Positions 29,646 through 37,199 of a stretch of DNA of 64,000 bases are shown piece by piece (position 1 is the first letter of the stretch; every line of letters begins with the position of its first letter). The DNA is taken from NCBI RefSeq assembly GCF_043194295.1, contig NZ_JBAFVK010000005.1, one strand, 5' to 3'. This DNA comes from Xanthobacter autotrophicus (GTDB lineage Bacteria; Pseudomonadota; Alphaproteobacteria; Rhizobiales; Xanthobacteraceae). A program made the translations under genes and the position numbers. Below the pieces are notes generated by a model, which searched no databases, was not told the DNA's origin, and was given only the letters and a program-made list of their open reading frames with translations.

Positions 29646-30500
29646 GTGAAGCTCTTGCGTTATGGCCCTCAAGGCCAGGAAAAGCCGGGTCTCGTTGGCG
29701 ACGACGGGATCATTCGCGACCTCTCCGGCGTGGTGCCCGACATCACCGGGGCCGTCCTGTCGCCGGAAGGCCTCGCCAAGCTCGCGGCGCTTGACGTTGC
29801 CAGCTTGCCCCTGGTGGAAGGCACCCCGCGCCATGGCGCGCCGGTGGCCGGTGTTTCCAAGTTCATCGCCATCGGCCTGAACTTTTCCGATCATGCGGCG
29901 GAATCGAACCTGCCCATTCCCGCCGAGCCGGTGGTGTTCGCCAAGGCCACCTCTTGCATCCAGGGTCCCAACGACAACGTGGTCATCCCGCGCGGCTCCA
30001 CCAAGACCGATTGGGAAGTGGAACTCGGCATCGTCATCGGCAGCCGGGCCTCCTATGTGGAGGAGAACGAGGCCCTCGCCCATGTCGCCGGCTACGTCCT
30101 CATCAACGACGTCTCGGAGCGCGAATACCAGATCGAGCGCGGCGGCACCTGGGACAAGGGCAAGGGCTGTGACACTTTCGGCCCCATCGGCCCCTGGCTG
30201 GTGACGGCGGACGAGGTGGGCGACGTGCAGGCCCTCGGCATGTGGCTGGACGTCAACGGTAAGCGCATGCAGACCGGCAACACCGCTACCATGATCTTCG
30301 ATGTGAAGACCATCGTGAGCTACCTGTCCCGGTTCATGACGCTCCTGCCTGGCGACATCATCACCACCGGCACCCCACCCGGCGTCGGCCTCGGGATGAA
30401 GCCCGAGCCGGTCTACCTCAAGGCCGGTGATGTCATGACCCTCGGCATCGACAAGCTCGGCCGGCAGCAGCAGACCTGCATCGCGTGGGAGAAGAAGTGA
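29646..30500 (+). CDS. Fumarylacetoacetate hydrolase family protein (2,4-diketo-3-deoxy-sugar acid hydrolase type)
   Basis: 284 residues. FAH-fold metal site: Glu and Glu in DWEVELGIVIG, Asp in VLINDVSEREYQ, then GKGCDTFGPIGPWL and TGTPPGVGLGMKP. The closest known roles are ureidoglycolate lyase-like and 2,4-diketo-3-deoxy-L-fuconate/rhamnonate hydrolases; the SDR that follows favours the sugar-acid role. The start is GTG 29646 (KLLRYGPQGQEKPG follows), the family-typical N-terminus; the frame is open upstream. Its stop overlaps the SDR start by one base. Confidence 0.85.
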   Translation: MKLLRYGPQGQEKPGLVGDDGIIRDLSGVVPDITGAVLSPEGLAKLAALDVASLPLVEGTPRHGAPVAGVSKFIAIGLNFSDHAAESNLPIPAEPVVFAKATSCIQGPNDNVVIPRGSTKTDWEVELGIVIGSRASYVEENEALAHVAGYVLINDVSEREYQIERGGTWDKGKGCDTFGPIGPWLVTADEVGDVQALGMWLDVNGKRMQTGNTATMIFDVKTIVSYLSRFMTLLPGDIITTGTPPGVGLGMKPEPVYLKAGDVMTLGIDKLGRQQQTCIAWEKK

Positions 30501-31249
30501 TGGCGGACACCACGCGCTTTTCCGGCCGCGTCGCGGCGATCACCGGCGGCGCCGCCGGCATCGGCCTTGCCGTTGCCTCCCGCGTCATCGCCGAGGGCGG
30601 CAAGGTCGCCATCTGGGATCGTGATCCCGCAGCCGTCGCGAAGGCCACGGGCGAACTCGGCCCCAACAGCCTGGGCGTCGTGCTCGACGTGTCGGACTGG
30701 GACGCGGTAGAAGCCGCGGCGAAGACCACCGCCGAGACCTTCGGCGGCCTCGACATCCTGGTGGCCAGCGCCGGCATCACCGGCCCCAACACCACCACCT
30801 GGACCTATCCGGTGGAGGACTGGCGCAAGGTCATCGACATCAATCTCAACGGCCTCTTCTACTGCAACAAGGCCGTCGTGCCGTACCTGCTGGAGAAGAA
30901 TTACGGGCGGATCGTCAATATCGCCTCCATCGCCGGTAAGGAAGGCAATCCCAACGCCCCGGCCTACAGCGCGTCCAAGGCGGGCGTGATCGGCCTCACC
31001 AAATCCCTCGGCAAGGAACTGGCCAAGAACAAGATCACCGTGAACTGCGTCACTCCGGCGGCGGTGCGCACGGCAATCTTCGAGCAGATGAGCCAGTCCC
31101 ATATCGACTTCATGCTGTCCAAGATCCCCATGGGCCGCTTCGGCCAGATCGAGGAAGTGGCGGCGCTCGTCTGCTGGCTGGCGTCGGAGGAATGCTCCTT
31201 CACCACGGGGGGCGTGTTCGACGTCTCCGGCGGCCGCGCCACCTATTGA
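30500..31249 (+). CDS. Short-chain dehydrogenase (2-keto-3-deoxy-L-fuconate dehydrogenase type)
   Basis: 249-residue Rossmann SDR. Nucleotide motif TGGAAGIG, NAG-like VASAGITGPN, catalytic Tyr and Lys in YSASKAG, Ser in IASIAGKEGN. Overlap with the FAH stop (TGATG) shows coupling. In the non-phosphorylated L-fucose/L-rhamnose pathways an SDR oxidises the 2-keto-3-deoxy acid and an FAH enzyme cleaves the product. This pair matches those two steps, but the aldose dehydrogenase and dehydratase are not in the window, so the true substrate is open. Confidence 0.87.
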   Translation: MADTTRFSGRVAAITGGAAGIGLAVASRVIAEGGKVAIWDRDPAAVAKATGELGPNSLGVVLDVSDWDAVEAAAKTTAETFGGLDILVASAGITGPNTTTWTYPVEDWRKVIDINLNGLFYCNKAVVPYLLEKNYGRIVNIASIAGKEGNPNAPAYSASKAGVIGLTKSLGKELAKNKITVNCVTPAAVRTAIFEQMSQSHIDFMLSKIPMGRFGQIEEVAALVCWLASEECSFTTGGVFDVSGGRATY

Positions 31250-31353
31250 GCATCGTCCGGCCGGCGATGCTGCCGCCGGCCGGGCCAAACCCATCACCAA
31301 GCCTAAGCCGACGCCAAGGCCAGGAAACCAATCGGATTTGCGGGAGGATACTC

Positions 31354-32679
31354 ATGTCATCGGTGGCTCTAGACGCGTCCATCGCCGGCGGCGATGCGAT
31401 CCGCAAGCGGGTGCTCGGCAAGCTGCGCTGGCGCATCGTCTTTTATTGTTTCATCCTGTTCATCATCAACTATCTCGACCGGGTGAACGTCGGCTTCGCC
31501 GCCATTCACATGAACAAGGACCTGGGCCTCTCGGCCACCGCCTACGGACTTGGCGCGGGCATCTTCTTCATCGGCTACATCGCCTTTGAAGTTCCCAGCA
31601 ACATGATCATGCACAAGGTCGGTCCCAAGATCTGGATCGCCCGGATCATGGTGACGTGGGGCCTCCTGTCGTGCGGCATGGCCTTCATTCAGGGCGAGAC
31701 CAGCTTTTACGTGATGCGCTTCCTGCTGGGCCTCGCGGAAGCAGGCTTCGTGCCCGGCATCCTGCTTTATCTCACCTACTGGTTCCCGGCCCGCGACCGG
31801 GCCAAGGCCACCGCCGGCTTCATGACCGCGACCGTGCTGTCCACGGTGATCGGTGCGCCGATTTCCGGCTTCATCCTGTCAAGCAATCCCACATGGTTCG
31901 GCTTTGCGCCGTGGCAGTGGCTCTTCATCCTCGAAGGCCTTCCGGCGGTGATCCTGGGCGTCGTCACCTTCTTCTATCTCGTGGACCGCCCGCAGCAGGA
32001 CACTCGCTGGCTGGATGCCGCCGAGCGCAGCTGGCTGATTGCCGAACTCGACCGCGAGAACCGCCAGGTAGCGACTGTGGGAACCCATGATTTCAGCGCC
32101 ATCTTCCGCGATTATCGGCTGTGGTTGCTGACCTTGATCTACATGTTCAATGCCATGGCCGTGTATGGCGTCGTGCTTTGGCTACCGCAGATCGTGCGCT
32201 CCATCGGCGGGCTGACCGAATTGCAGACCGGCTTCGTCACCGCCATCCCCTTCGTGTTCGCCGCCATCGGCCTCGTCCTGGTGTCGCGCAACTCGGACCG
32301 CACCGGCGAGCGCAAGTGGCATACGGCGTTCTCGGCGCTCATGGGCGGCGTGTTCCTGGCGGCGAGCGCCGTCGCGCCGACCCCGCTCACCGGCCTGCTG
32401 CTGCTGAGCGCCGCGGCCTTCGGTGTGTGGGCGGTGCTCGGGGTGTTCTGGTCCCTGCCGACGCAGTTTCTCACCGGCGCTGCGGCCGCCGGCGGCCTTG
32501 CCGCCATCAACGGCTTCGCGCAGATCGGCGGCTTCGCCGGCCCCTATCTGGTGGGCTGGATCAAGGACACCACCCAGAGCTTCACGCCAGCCCTGCTGAC
32601 CCTGGCGGCGGGTCCCATCATCGCCGCGGTGCTGTGCCTCGCCATCCAGGTGAAGCGGACGCCCGGCGCACAACGCTGA
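31354..32679 (+). CDS. MFS transporter, anion:cation symporter (sugar acid/dicarboxylate) family
   Basis: 441 residues, about 12 membrane helices. The ACS-family opening RIVFYCFILFIINYLDRVNV is clear, with GLGAGIFFIGYIAFEVPSN and FLLGLAEAGFVPGILLYLTY following. Members import glucarate, galactonate, tartrate, 4-hydroxyphenylacetate and similar acids. GGGAGGA precedes ATG 31354. It is the third gene of the IclR-controlled unit and probably imports the sugar acid that the FAH/SDR pair breaks down. Confidence 0.88.
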   Translation: MSSVALDASIAGGDAIRKRVLGKLRWRIVFYCFILFIINYLDRVNVGFAAIHMNKDLGLSATAYGLGAGIFFIGYIAFEVPSNMIMHKVGPKIWIARIMVTWGLLSCGMAFIQGETSFYVMRFLLGLAEAGFVPGILLYLTYWFPARDRAKATAGFMTATVLSTVIGAPISGFILSSNPTWFGFAPWQWLFILEGLPAVILGVVTFFYLVDRPQQDTRWLDAAERSWLIAELDRENRQVATVGTHDFSAIFRDYRLWLLTLIYMFNAMAVYGVVLWLPQIVRSIGGLTELQTGFVTAIPFVFAAIGLVLVSRNSDRTGERKWHTAFSALMGGVFLAASAVAPTPLTGLLLLSAAAFGVWAVLGVFWSLPTQFLTGAAAAGGLAAINGFAQIGGFAGPYLVGWIKDTTQSFTPALLTLAAGPIIAAVLCLAIQVKRTPGAQR

Positions 32680-32713
32680 GGCCGCAGACTGGCAAGACGG
32701 CCTTTAAGCTGAT

Positions 32714-32742
32714 CCGATCGGGTGGCCATGCCACCTGATCGG
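32714..32742 (+). terminator. Hairpin after the MFS gene
   Basis: Twelve-base stem CCGATCGGGTGG / CCACCTGATCGG with one mismatch and loop CCATG, 35 bases after the stop. No U-tract. Confidence 0.45.
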
Positions 32743-32874
32743 TGAGCGTGGGGACGGACCGCCGCGCGTTGGGGTCGGTTGCCTGCACCCTGCCTGATCA
32801 TGCTTCCAGTTCGCCACTGGCTTCGAGGCCTGGTGGGGCGGTCGGCTTGTGCAGCATCATGACATGACCGCGCG

Positions 32875-32889
32875 ATTTGCCGGGCAAAT
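32875..32889. promoter_or_regulatory. 15-bp perfect palindrome upstream of a membrane-protein gene
   Basis: ATTTGCC-G-GGCAAAT, 66 bases before the ATG at 32955. A candidate operator; no regulator gene adjoins. Confidence 0.35.
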
Positions 32890-32954
32890 GGTTCAATTTG
32901 CTCGGATCGCGCTCCAGGCTATGGCAGACTCCCGTTCGTTTGATGGGGAGATGC

Positions 32955-33509
32955 ATGTCGGACACCAATCGGGCCACACCGGCGGCGGGCGCCGCCACTG
33001 ACGCTGGCGGATCGGTCTGGCTGCGGGAGCTGCCTTACATAGCCATCCTTTTGCTGACCCTGGGAGGGGTCGGCTATTCGGCCATGACTCGCAGCCCGCT
33101 GCAATATTATTGGGTCCTGGTTGCGTTCTGCAATTGCGCCACCTGCATCTATGAAGGCTGGAGCCGCGCGCGGGACAGGCGGGCGCGCTGGCGGCTCATT
33201 TGGACCCAGATCCTGCACTGGGCGGCGTTCCTGGTCGCGATGGCTCTGGTCTTCCTGCCCAGCGTACAGGCGGTGGCGGATGCCGATTCCACCAGTCTCA
33301 TCGTGTTGCTGTTGCTGGCGCTCGGGACTTTCGTGGCCGGCGTGCACACGGCGTCCTGGCGGATCGGGCTCAATGGCGTGGTGATGGCGCTTTGCGTGCC
33401 GGCCGTGGCCTGGGTGGATCAGTCGGCGCTGTTGCTCTCGCTCGGCGCCTTGGCGGTGATCCTGCTGGGCGCCTTCGGCTTCATCCTCTGGGTCCGACGG
33501 AAAGCCTGA
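32955..33509 (+). CDS. Four- to five-span membrane protein of unknown function
   Basis: 184 residues with hydrophobic helices at about 28-48 (YIAILLLTLGGVGYSAM), 52-70, 88-108 (WAAFLVAMALVFLP), 118-136 and 158-178 (LSLGALAVILLGAFGFILW). A short polar N-terminus precedes them. A cytoplasmic basic loop (SRARDRRARWR) follows the second helix, setting topology. GGGGAG precedes ATG 32955. I recognise no domain; similar small membrane proteins are common in Hyphomicrobiales. Convergent with the chloride channel gene. Confidence 0.75.
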   Translation: MSDTNRATPAAGAATDAGGSVWLRELPYIAILLLTLGGVGYSAMTRSPLQYYWVLVAFCNCATCIYEGWSRARDRRARWRLIWTQILHWAAFLVAMALVFLPSVQAVADADSTSLIVLLLLALGTFVAGVHTASWRIGLNGVVMALCVPAVAWVDQSALLLSLGALAVILLGAFGFILWVRRKA

Positions 33510-33559
33510 GCCGATCGGCGAGCAGGGCAAGCCAATCGGCGCCTTCTTTTTTGCGCCCC

Positions 33560-35023
33560 CTAGCGCTGGTCGAAACCGCCGATCGGCCTATCCTCATCCG
33601 ACGCAGGCGCGGGTGAGCGATCGGCCTCGCCGGCGAGGCGCAGCGTGCGATCCAGCAGGACTTCGTAGATCGGCTTGCCGCCGAGCCAGTCGGCCACGAA
33701 GTTCGCGAACATACAGGTGAGCAGGGTGGGCACCAGCAGCGTGTAGGCTCCGGTCAGCTCCGCGAGCAGCACCACGCCCACGAGCGGGGCGCGGATCGTT
33801 GCCGAGAACAGGCCGCCCATCGCCGCCACCGCGAAGGCCGCCGCAGCGCCAGGCGGCAGGGGCATCAGCAATTCCAGGCCCAGTCCGAAAAGCAGCCCCA
33901 GGGCGGTGGCCATCGCCAGGATCGGGGCGAAGATGCCGCCGGGTACGCCGGTGGAGTAGCTGGCCATGGTGGTGACGAAGCGCACGGCAACGATGATCGC
34001 CATGGTCGCAAGGGGCAGGTTTTCCCGGACCAGCGACACGGCGAGTGTCTCGCCGCCCATGGTCGCCTCGGGCCGCAGAATGAGGAGCACCCCCACCGCG
34101 AAGCCCACCATGGCGGGGACGAGGTAGAACGAGGTCGATTTGCCCACCGCCAAGGCGAGGTCCATCGACCAGACCAGACTGCGGTTGAAGACGACACCCA
34201 TGGCGCCAAGAAGGATGCCGAGGACGATGAAGGCCGGCAGGAAGTCCAGCGGCATTTCGGGAACGGTCATTTCCATGAACGGCCGCCGGCCTGCGATCGC
34301 CTGCGTGACGATGCCGCTCGTCACGGAAGCGAGCATCACGCCGGTATAGGTCTTAAGGGAGTAGGGGAATTGCCTGCGGGTTTCCTCGATCACGAAAAGG
34401 ATCGACGCCAGCGGTGCGCTGAAGGCGGCGGCGAGCCCGGCGGCGGCGCCTGCCGCCAGAAGGCCTCTCGTCTCCTTGGTGGGCAGCTTCATGCCTTCGG
34501 AGGCGGCCTGCGCGATGGAGGAGCCGATATGGATGGTCGGCCCCTCCCGGCCGATCACCAAGCCGGAGCCGAGCGACAGGAAGCCGCCAAAGAACTTGAC
34601 CGGCAGGACACGCCGCCAGCGGACGGTCCGCAGACCCTCCATGGCCCCCTCGATCTCCTGCACCCCGGAACCGCCGGCCTCGGGCGCGAAGGTTCGAACG
34701 ATCCACACGGACACGAGCACGAGGCAGGCGGCGATGGCGCCGGTGATAAGCAGGAAATGCAGCTCGCCGACGCCGAGATGGGAGCGCAGGAGCGCCGGCC
34801 ATTCGAGCAGACGGTCCGTGCCCAGATGCAGCAGTGTCCCAAGCACGCCGGTAATGGCTCCGACGACGATTGAGACGATGAAATAAACAGCATCGCCGGT
34901 ACGGCTCGGCACGGCCTCATCTTGCGAACTCAAGGGGGATCTCCCGAAATGCTCCCGCGCGGCTGGCGGCTGCTGGATGCGGCGGAAGCGCGCCTTGAAG
35001 AGGGTCGTCACCTTCGCGGTCAT
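33560..35023 (-). CDS. ClC-type chloride/proton antiporter
   Basis: 487 residues, about 18 membrane helices. Selectivity-filter motifs are present: GSGVQEIEG, GREGPTIHIG and GVPGGIFAP, plus the Tyr in GKPIYEVLLDRT. The gating Glu (GREGP) and the internal proton Glu (FVIEETRRQF) are both kept, so it should be a 2Cl-/H+ exchanger rather than a channel. The product ends after about 30 polar residues with no CBS domain. ATG 35023 is chosen; the longer open frame upstream is proline/arginine-rich and unlikely. Possible role in acid resistance. Confidence 0.92.
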   Translation of the reverse strand: MTAKVTTLFKARFRRIQQPPAAREHFGRSPLSSQDEAVPSRTGDAVYFIVSIVVGAITGVLGTLLHLGTDRLLEWPALLRSHLGVGELHFLLITGAIAACLVLVSVWIVRTFAPEAGGSGVQEIEGAMEGLRTVRWRRVLPVKFFGGFLSLGSGLVIGREGPTIHIGSSIAQAASEGMKLPTKETRGLLAAGAAAGLAAAFSAPLASILFVIEETRRQFPYSLKTYTGVMLASVTSGIVTQAIAGRRPFMEMTVPEMPLDFLPAFIVLGILLGAMGVVFNRSLVWSMDLALAVGKSTSFYLVPAMVGFAVGVLLILRPEATMGGETLAVSLVRENLPLATMAIIVAVRFVTTMASYSTGVPGGIFAPILAMATALGLLFGLGLELLMPLPPGAAAAFAVAAMGGLFSATIRAPLVGVVLLAELTGAYTLLVPTLLTCMFANFVADWLGGKPIYEVLLDRTLRLAGEADRSPAPASDEDRPIGGFDQR

Positions 35024-35296
35024 AACCCGGATCAGGCCGATTGCGGTAGGTCCTCGTCGGCGCCTGTTCTTGGCGATCGCGGCAGGAGGCCCGGGCCCGC
35101 GCGCCGGACCGATCGCTGCGGCCGTCGTGGCCGCAGGGCGGGGCGCAGATCCCAGGGCCGGTCGCGCCCCTGGGGCGCTCGGCATGCACCTTGTCCGCGT
35201 TCGGACAGGAGCATGCCGATATCTGCCGGCATTCGGTTACGCCGGATTGAACGGCCCAGCCGGTCTTCGGGGGGCAACCGGCGTCACGCCTTGGGC

Positions 35297-35782
35297 TTAC
35301 TTCAAGGCGGCGGTGACGGCGCTTTGAATCCACGCCTCGGGGGAGACCCCTGCCGCCTGGGCTTTCGCGGTGATGGCATTCACCACCTGCGGGGGGAAGC
35401 TCACGTCGAGAATGATCGCATCGGCAGTGTCGAGGGCATAGACCGTGCGCGTGATGCGCGCGGCGAAGCGGGTGACGCGGGCGGTCTTCTGCGCGTCGGT
35501 CAGCCCGCTTTGCGCGGCCACCACGGGGCAGTAGGCGGCGATCAGGCTATCGATGACGAGCACCGGGCTTGCGCCCTGCGCCTTGAGCGTGGTGACCGCC
35601 GTGTTGAGGCGTTCCACTTGATCGAAGGCATCGCCGGTGGGCAGGAGTGCCTTGATGCTGGCCGCCTGGGCGCTTTCCAGCGGCTTGGCCGGACACTCGA
35701 ACGCGCCCGCCGCGAGGGCCGCATTGCCCCCGCCGATGATGAGAGCGAAAACCGCTGCAAGAAGGCCCCGACCGCGCATCAT
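35297..35782 (-). CDS. Exported hypothetical protein (161 aa)
   Basis: Two start codons in tandem (MMRGRGLLAAVFALIIGGG) open a Sec signal peptide with probable cleavage after ALAAG near residue 24. The mature part is about 137 residues, mostly helical, with two cysteines (FECPAKP and AAYCPVV) that may form a disulfide. I do not recognise a named family. AAAGGG lies upstream. It stands alone between clcA and the DUF1269 gene. Confidence 0.75.
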   Translation of the reverse strand: MMRGRGLLAAVFALIIGGGNAALAAGAFECPAKPLESAQAASIKALLPTGDAFDQVERLNTAVTTLKAQGASPVLVIDSLIAAYCPVVAAQSGLTDAQKTARVTRFAARITRTVYALDTADAIILDVSFPPQVVNAITAKAQAAGVSPEAWIQSAVTAALK

Positions 35783-35979
35783 GCTAACCCTTTCAAGCTG
35801 TTTGAACTGAAACACGTGAAGAGTATCAGCCGGCGAACGCGTCGCCGCCCGATCGTTTTACACAGGCTCGGCGATTCGATCGCTGCGGCGGTTGCGGTGC
35901 GGGCGGAAAGCCGCCCGTACCGGAGAACAGGCGCGGCCGGAATATCCGCGCCGCCGGCATGATGCCGATCCGAACCATC

Positions 35980-36002
35980 GGTGCGACCGCGCCGGTCGCA
36001 CC
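35980..36002. terminator. Hairpin between two minus-strand genes
   Basis: Perfect nine-base stem GGTGCGACC / GGTCGCACC with a five-base loop, 70 bases after the DUF1269 stop. On the plus strand a CT-rich stretch follows. Likely a terminator for the DUF1269 gene. Confidence 0.5.
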
Positions 36003-36071
36003 TCTTTCATCTTGGCTCCCGCCGGCGCGCAGTGAAGGCTCACCGGCGCTGGCCGGCGATCATGCGAAAGA

Positions 36072-36557
36072 CTAGGCGCCCTTGAGGGCGGCCTGGAGTT
36101 TTTCCTCCTGCTCGGTGGAGAGGCTCGTCTGGAGCACGGTGCCACCGAACTTGGCCATGTCGGCCACCACCTTGTCCGCGGTCACCTTGCCGACGAGGAT
36201 GCACAGGGCAGCCTGATTCGGACCGAGGGCCGAGCTGGCCTGCTTGATGAAGTCGTCATTGATGCCCACGTCGGTGAACTTTCCGGCGAGCGCGCCGGCG
36301 CCGGCGCCGATGGCCATGCCCAAGAGCGGGTTGAGGAAGATCAGCCCGACGAGGCCGCCCCAGAGCCCGCCCGAGGCCGCGCCCGCGAGGGTGGTGTTCA
36401 CCATCTGGTGCAGCTTGATCGAGCCATCCTCCTGCCGGGCGGCGATGACGGCATCGCCCAGCTCGATCAGATATTCCTTCTGGAGCTTCAGGAGCTCCTG
36501 TCGCGCGGCCTCCGCTTTGGCCTCAGATTCATAGGCAATGATAACGAGGTCGGCCAT
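36072..36557 (-). CDS. DUF1269 family protein
   Basis: 161 residues. Starts MADLVIIAYESEAKAEAARQ, with the family block KEYLIELGDAVIA, then a glycine/alanine-rich hydrophobic hairpin (ASGGLWGGLVGLIFLNPLLG and AIGAGAGALAGK), and ends with a soluble part containing FGGTVLQTSLSTEQEEKL. The family is a small membrane-associated protein of unknown function, often linked to stress. It is transcribed alone. Confidence 0.9.
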   Translation of the reverse strand: MADLVIIAYESEAKAEAARQELLKLQKEYLIELGDAVIAARQEDGSIKLHQMVNTTLAGAASGGLWGGLVGLIFLNPLLGMAIGAGAGALAGKFTDVGINDDFIKQASSALGPNQAALCILVGKVTADKVVADMAKFGGTVLQTSLSTEQEEKLQAALKGA

Positions 36558-37199
36558 GTCAGTCTCCAGGGTAGAGAGCGCGGATTCGCATCGGACCCGC
36601 GCACGTCATACAGAGCATGTCCGCGCGATACGCAACCCCCGTTGCCCCCGGGACAAAACGGATGGCCTTTCGGCAGGACGCGAGCCGGTCGCGCTTGCGG
36701 CGGCGACAGGCGATGGTCATCGCGAATTCGTGCACCCGCCGGCCCAGCCGGCCGCCCATGAGCCGCAGCGGAAGGAACATAGCGGCCACGCCGCCGACCG
36801 GATCGCCGCGCCACATCCATTGCCCGCACGCTGAGGCCGCGACCGCCGCTGCTGTGCAGGATCGGGCACGATGCGGCGGCCTTCTCGGACGGGGGAGCCT
36901 CTACCAATCCCGGGATCGCACGGCTTCCCTGGGAACGCCATCCGCTTGCCGATCCGAACTGCTGTTCCACTGGCAGGCGAGTGGATCAGGCGTACGTGCA
37001 TCAGAATTTCAAGATATCAGAAGTACATATTTCGAAGAATATGCATGAATGAAGCCGGCTCATATTAATTGATCAATATCAGCCACCAGCCTGCAATATT
37101 TGCAGCGTATCTTAAGGGATCGAATGGCTTGCCGTCGGACACTGCGGGCATCGGCGGTTGCAGGTACACGTTGCGTCATTCGCCAGAAGGAGAGGCGCT
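36558..37199. other. Intergenic region upstream of the DUF3141 gene
   Basis: 642 bases without a supported gene. The right part (36990-37110) is markedly AT-rich and should hold the DUF3141 promoter. It contains the inverted repeat CATATT-N6-AATATG (37026-37043) and an ATTGATCAAT palindrome near 37067-37076. The left part is GC-rich with short open frames but no ribosome binding sites. Confidence 0.5.
37026..37043. promoter_or_regulatory. Inverted repeat in the DUF3141 promoter region
   Basis: CATATT-TCGAAG-AATATG, six-base perfect arms in an AT-rich stretch, 157 bases before the GTG start. Confidence 0.35.
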
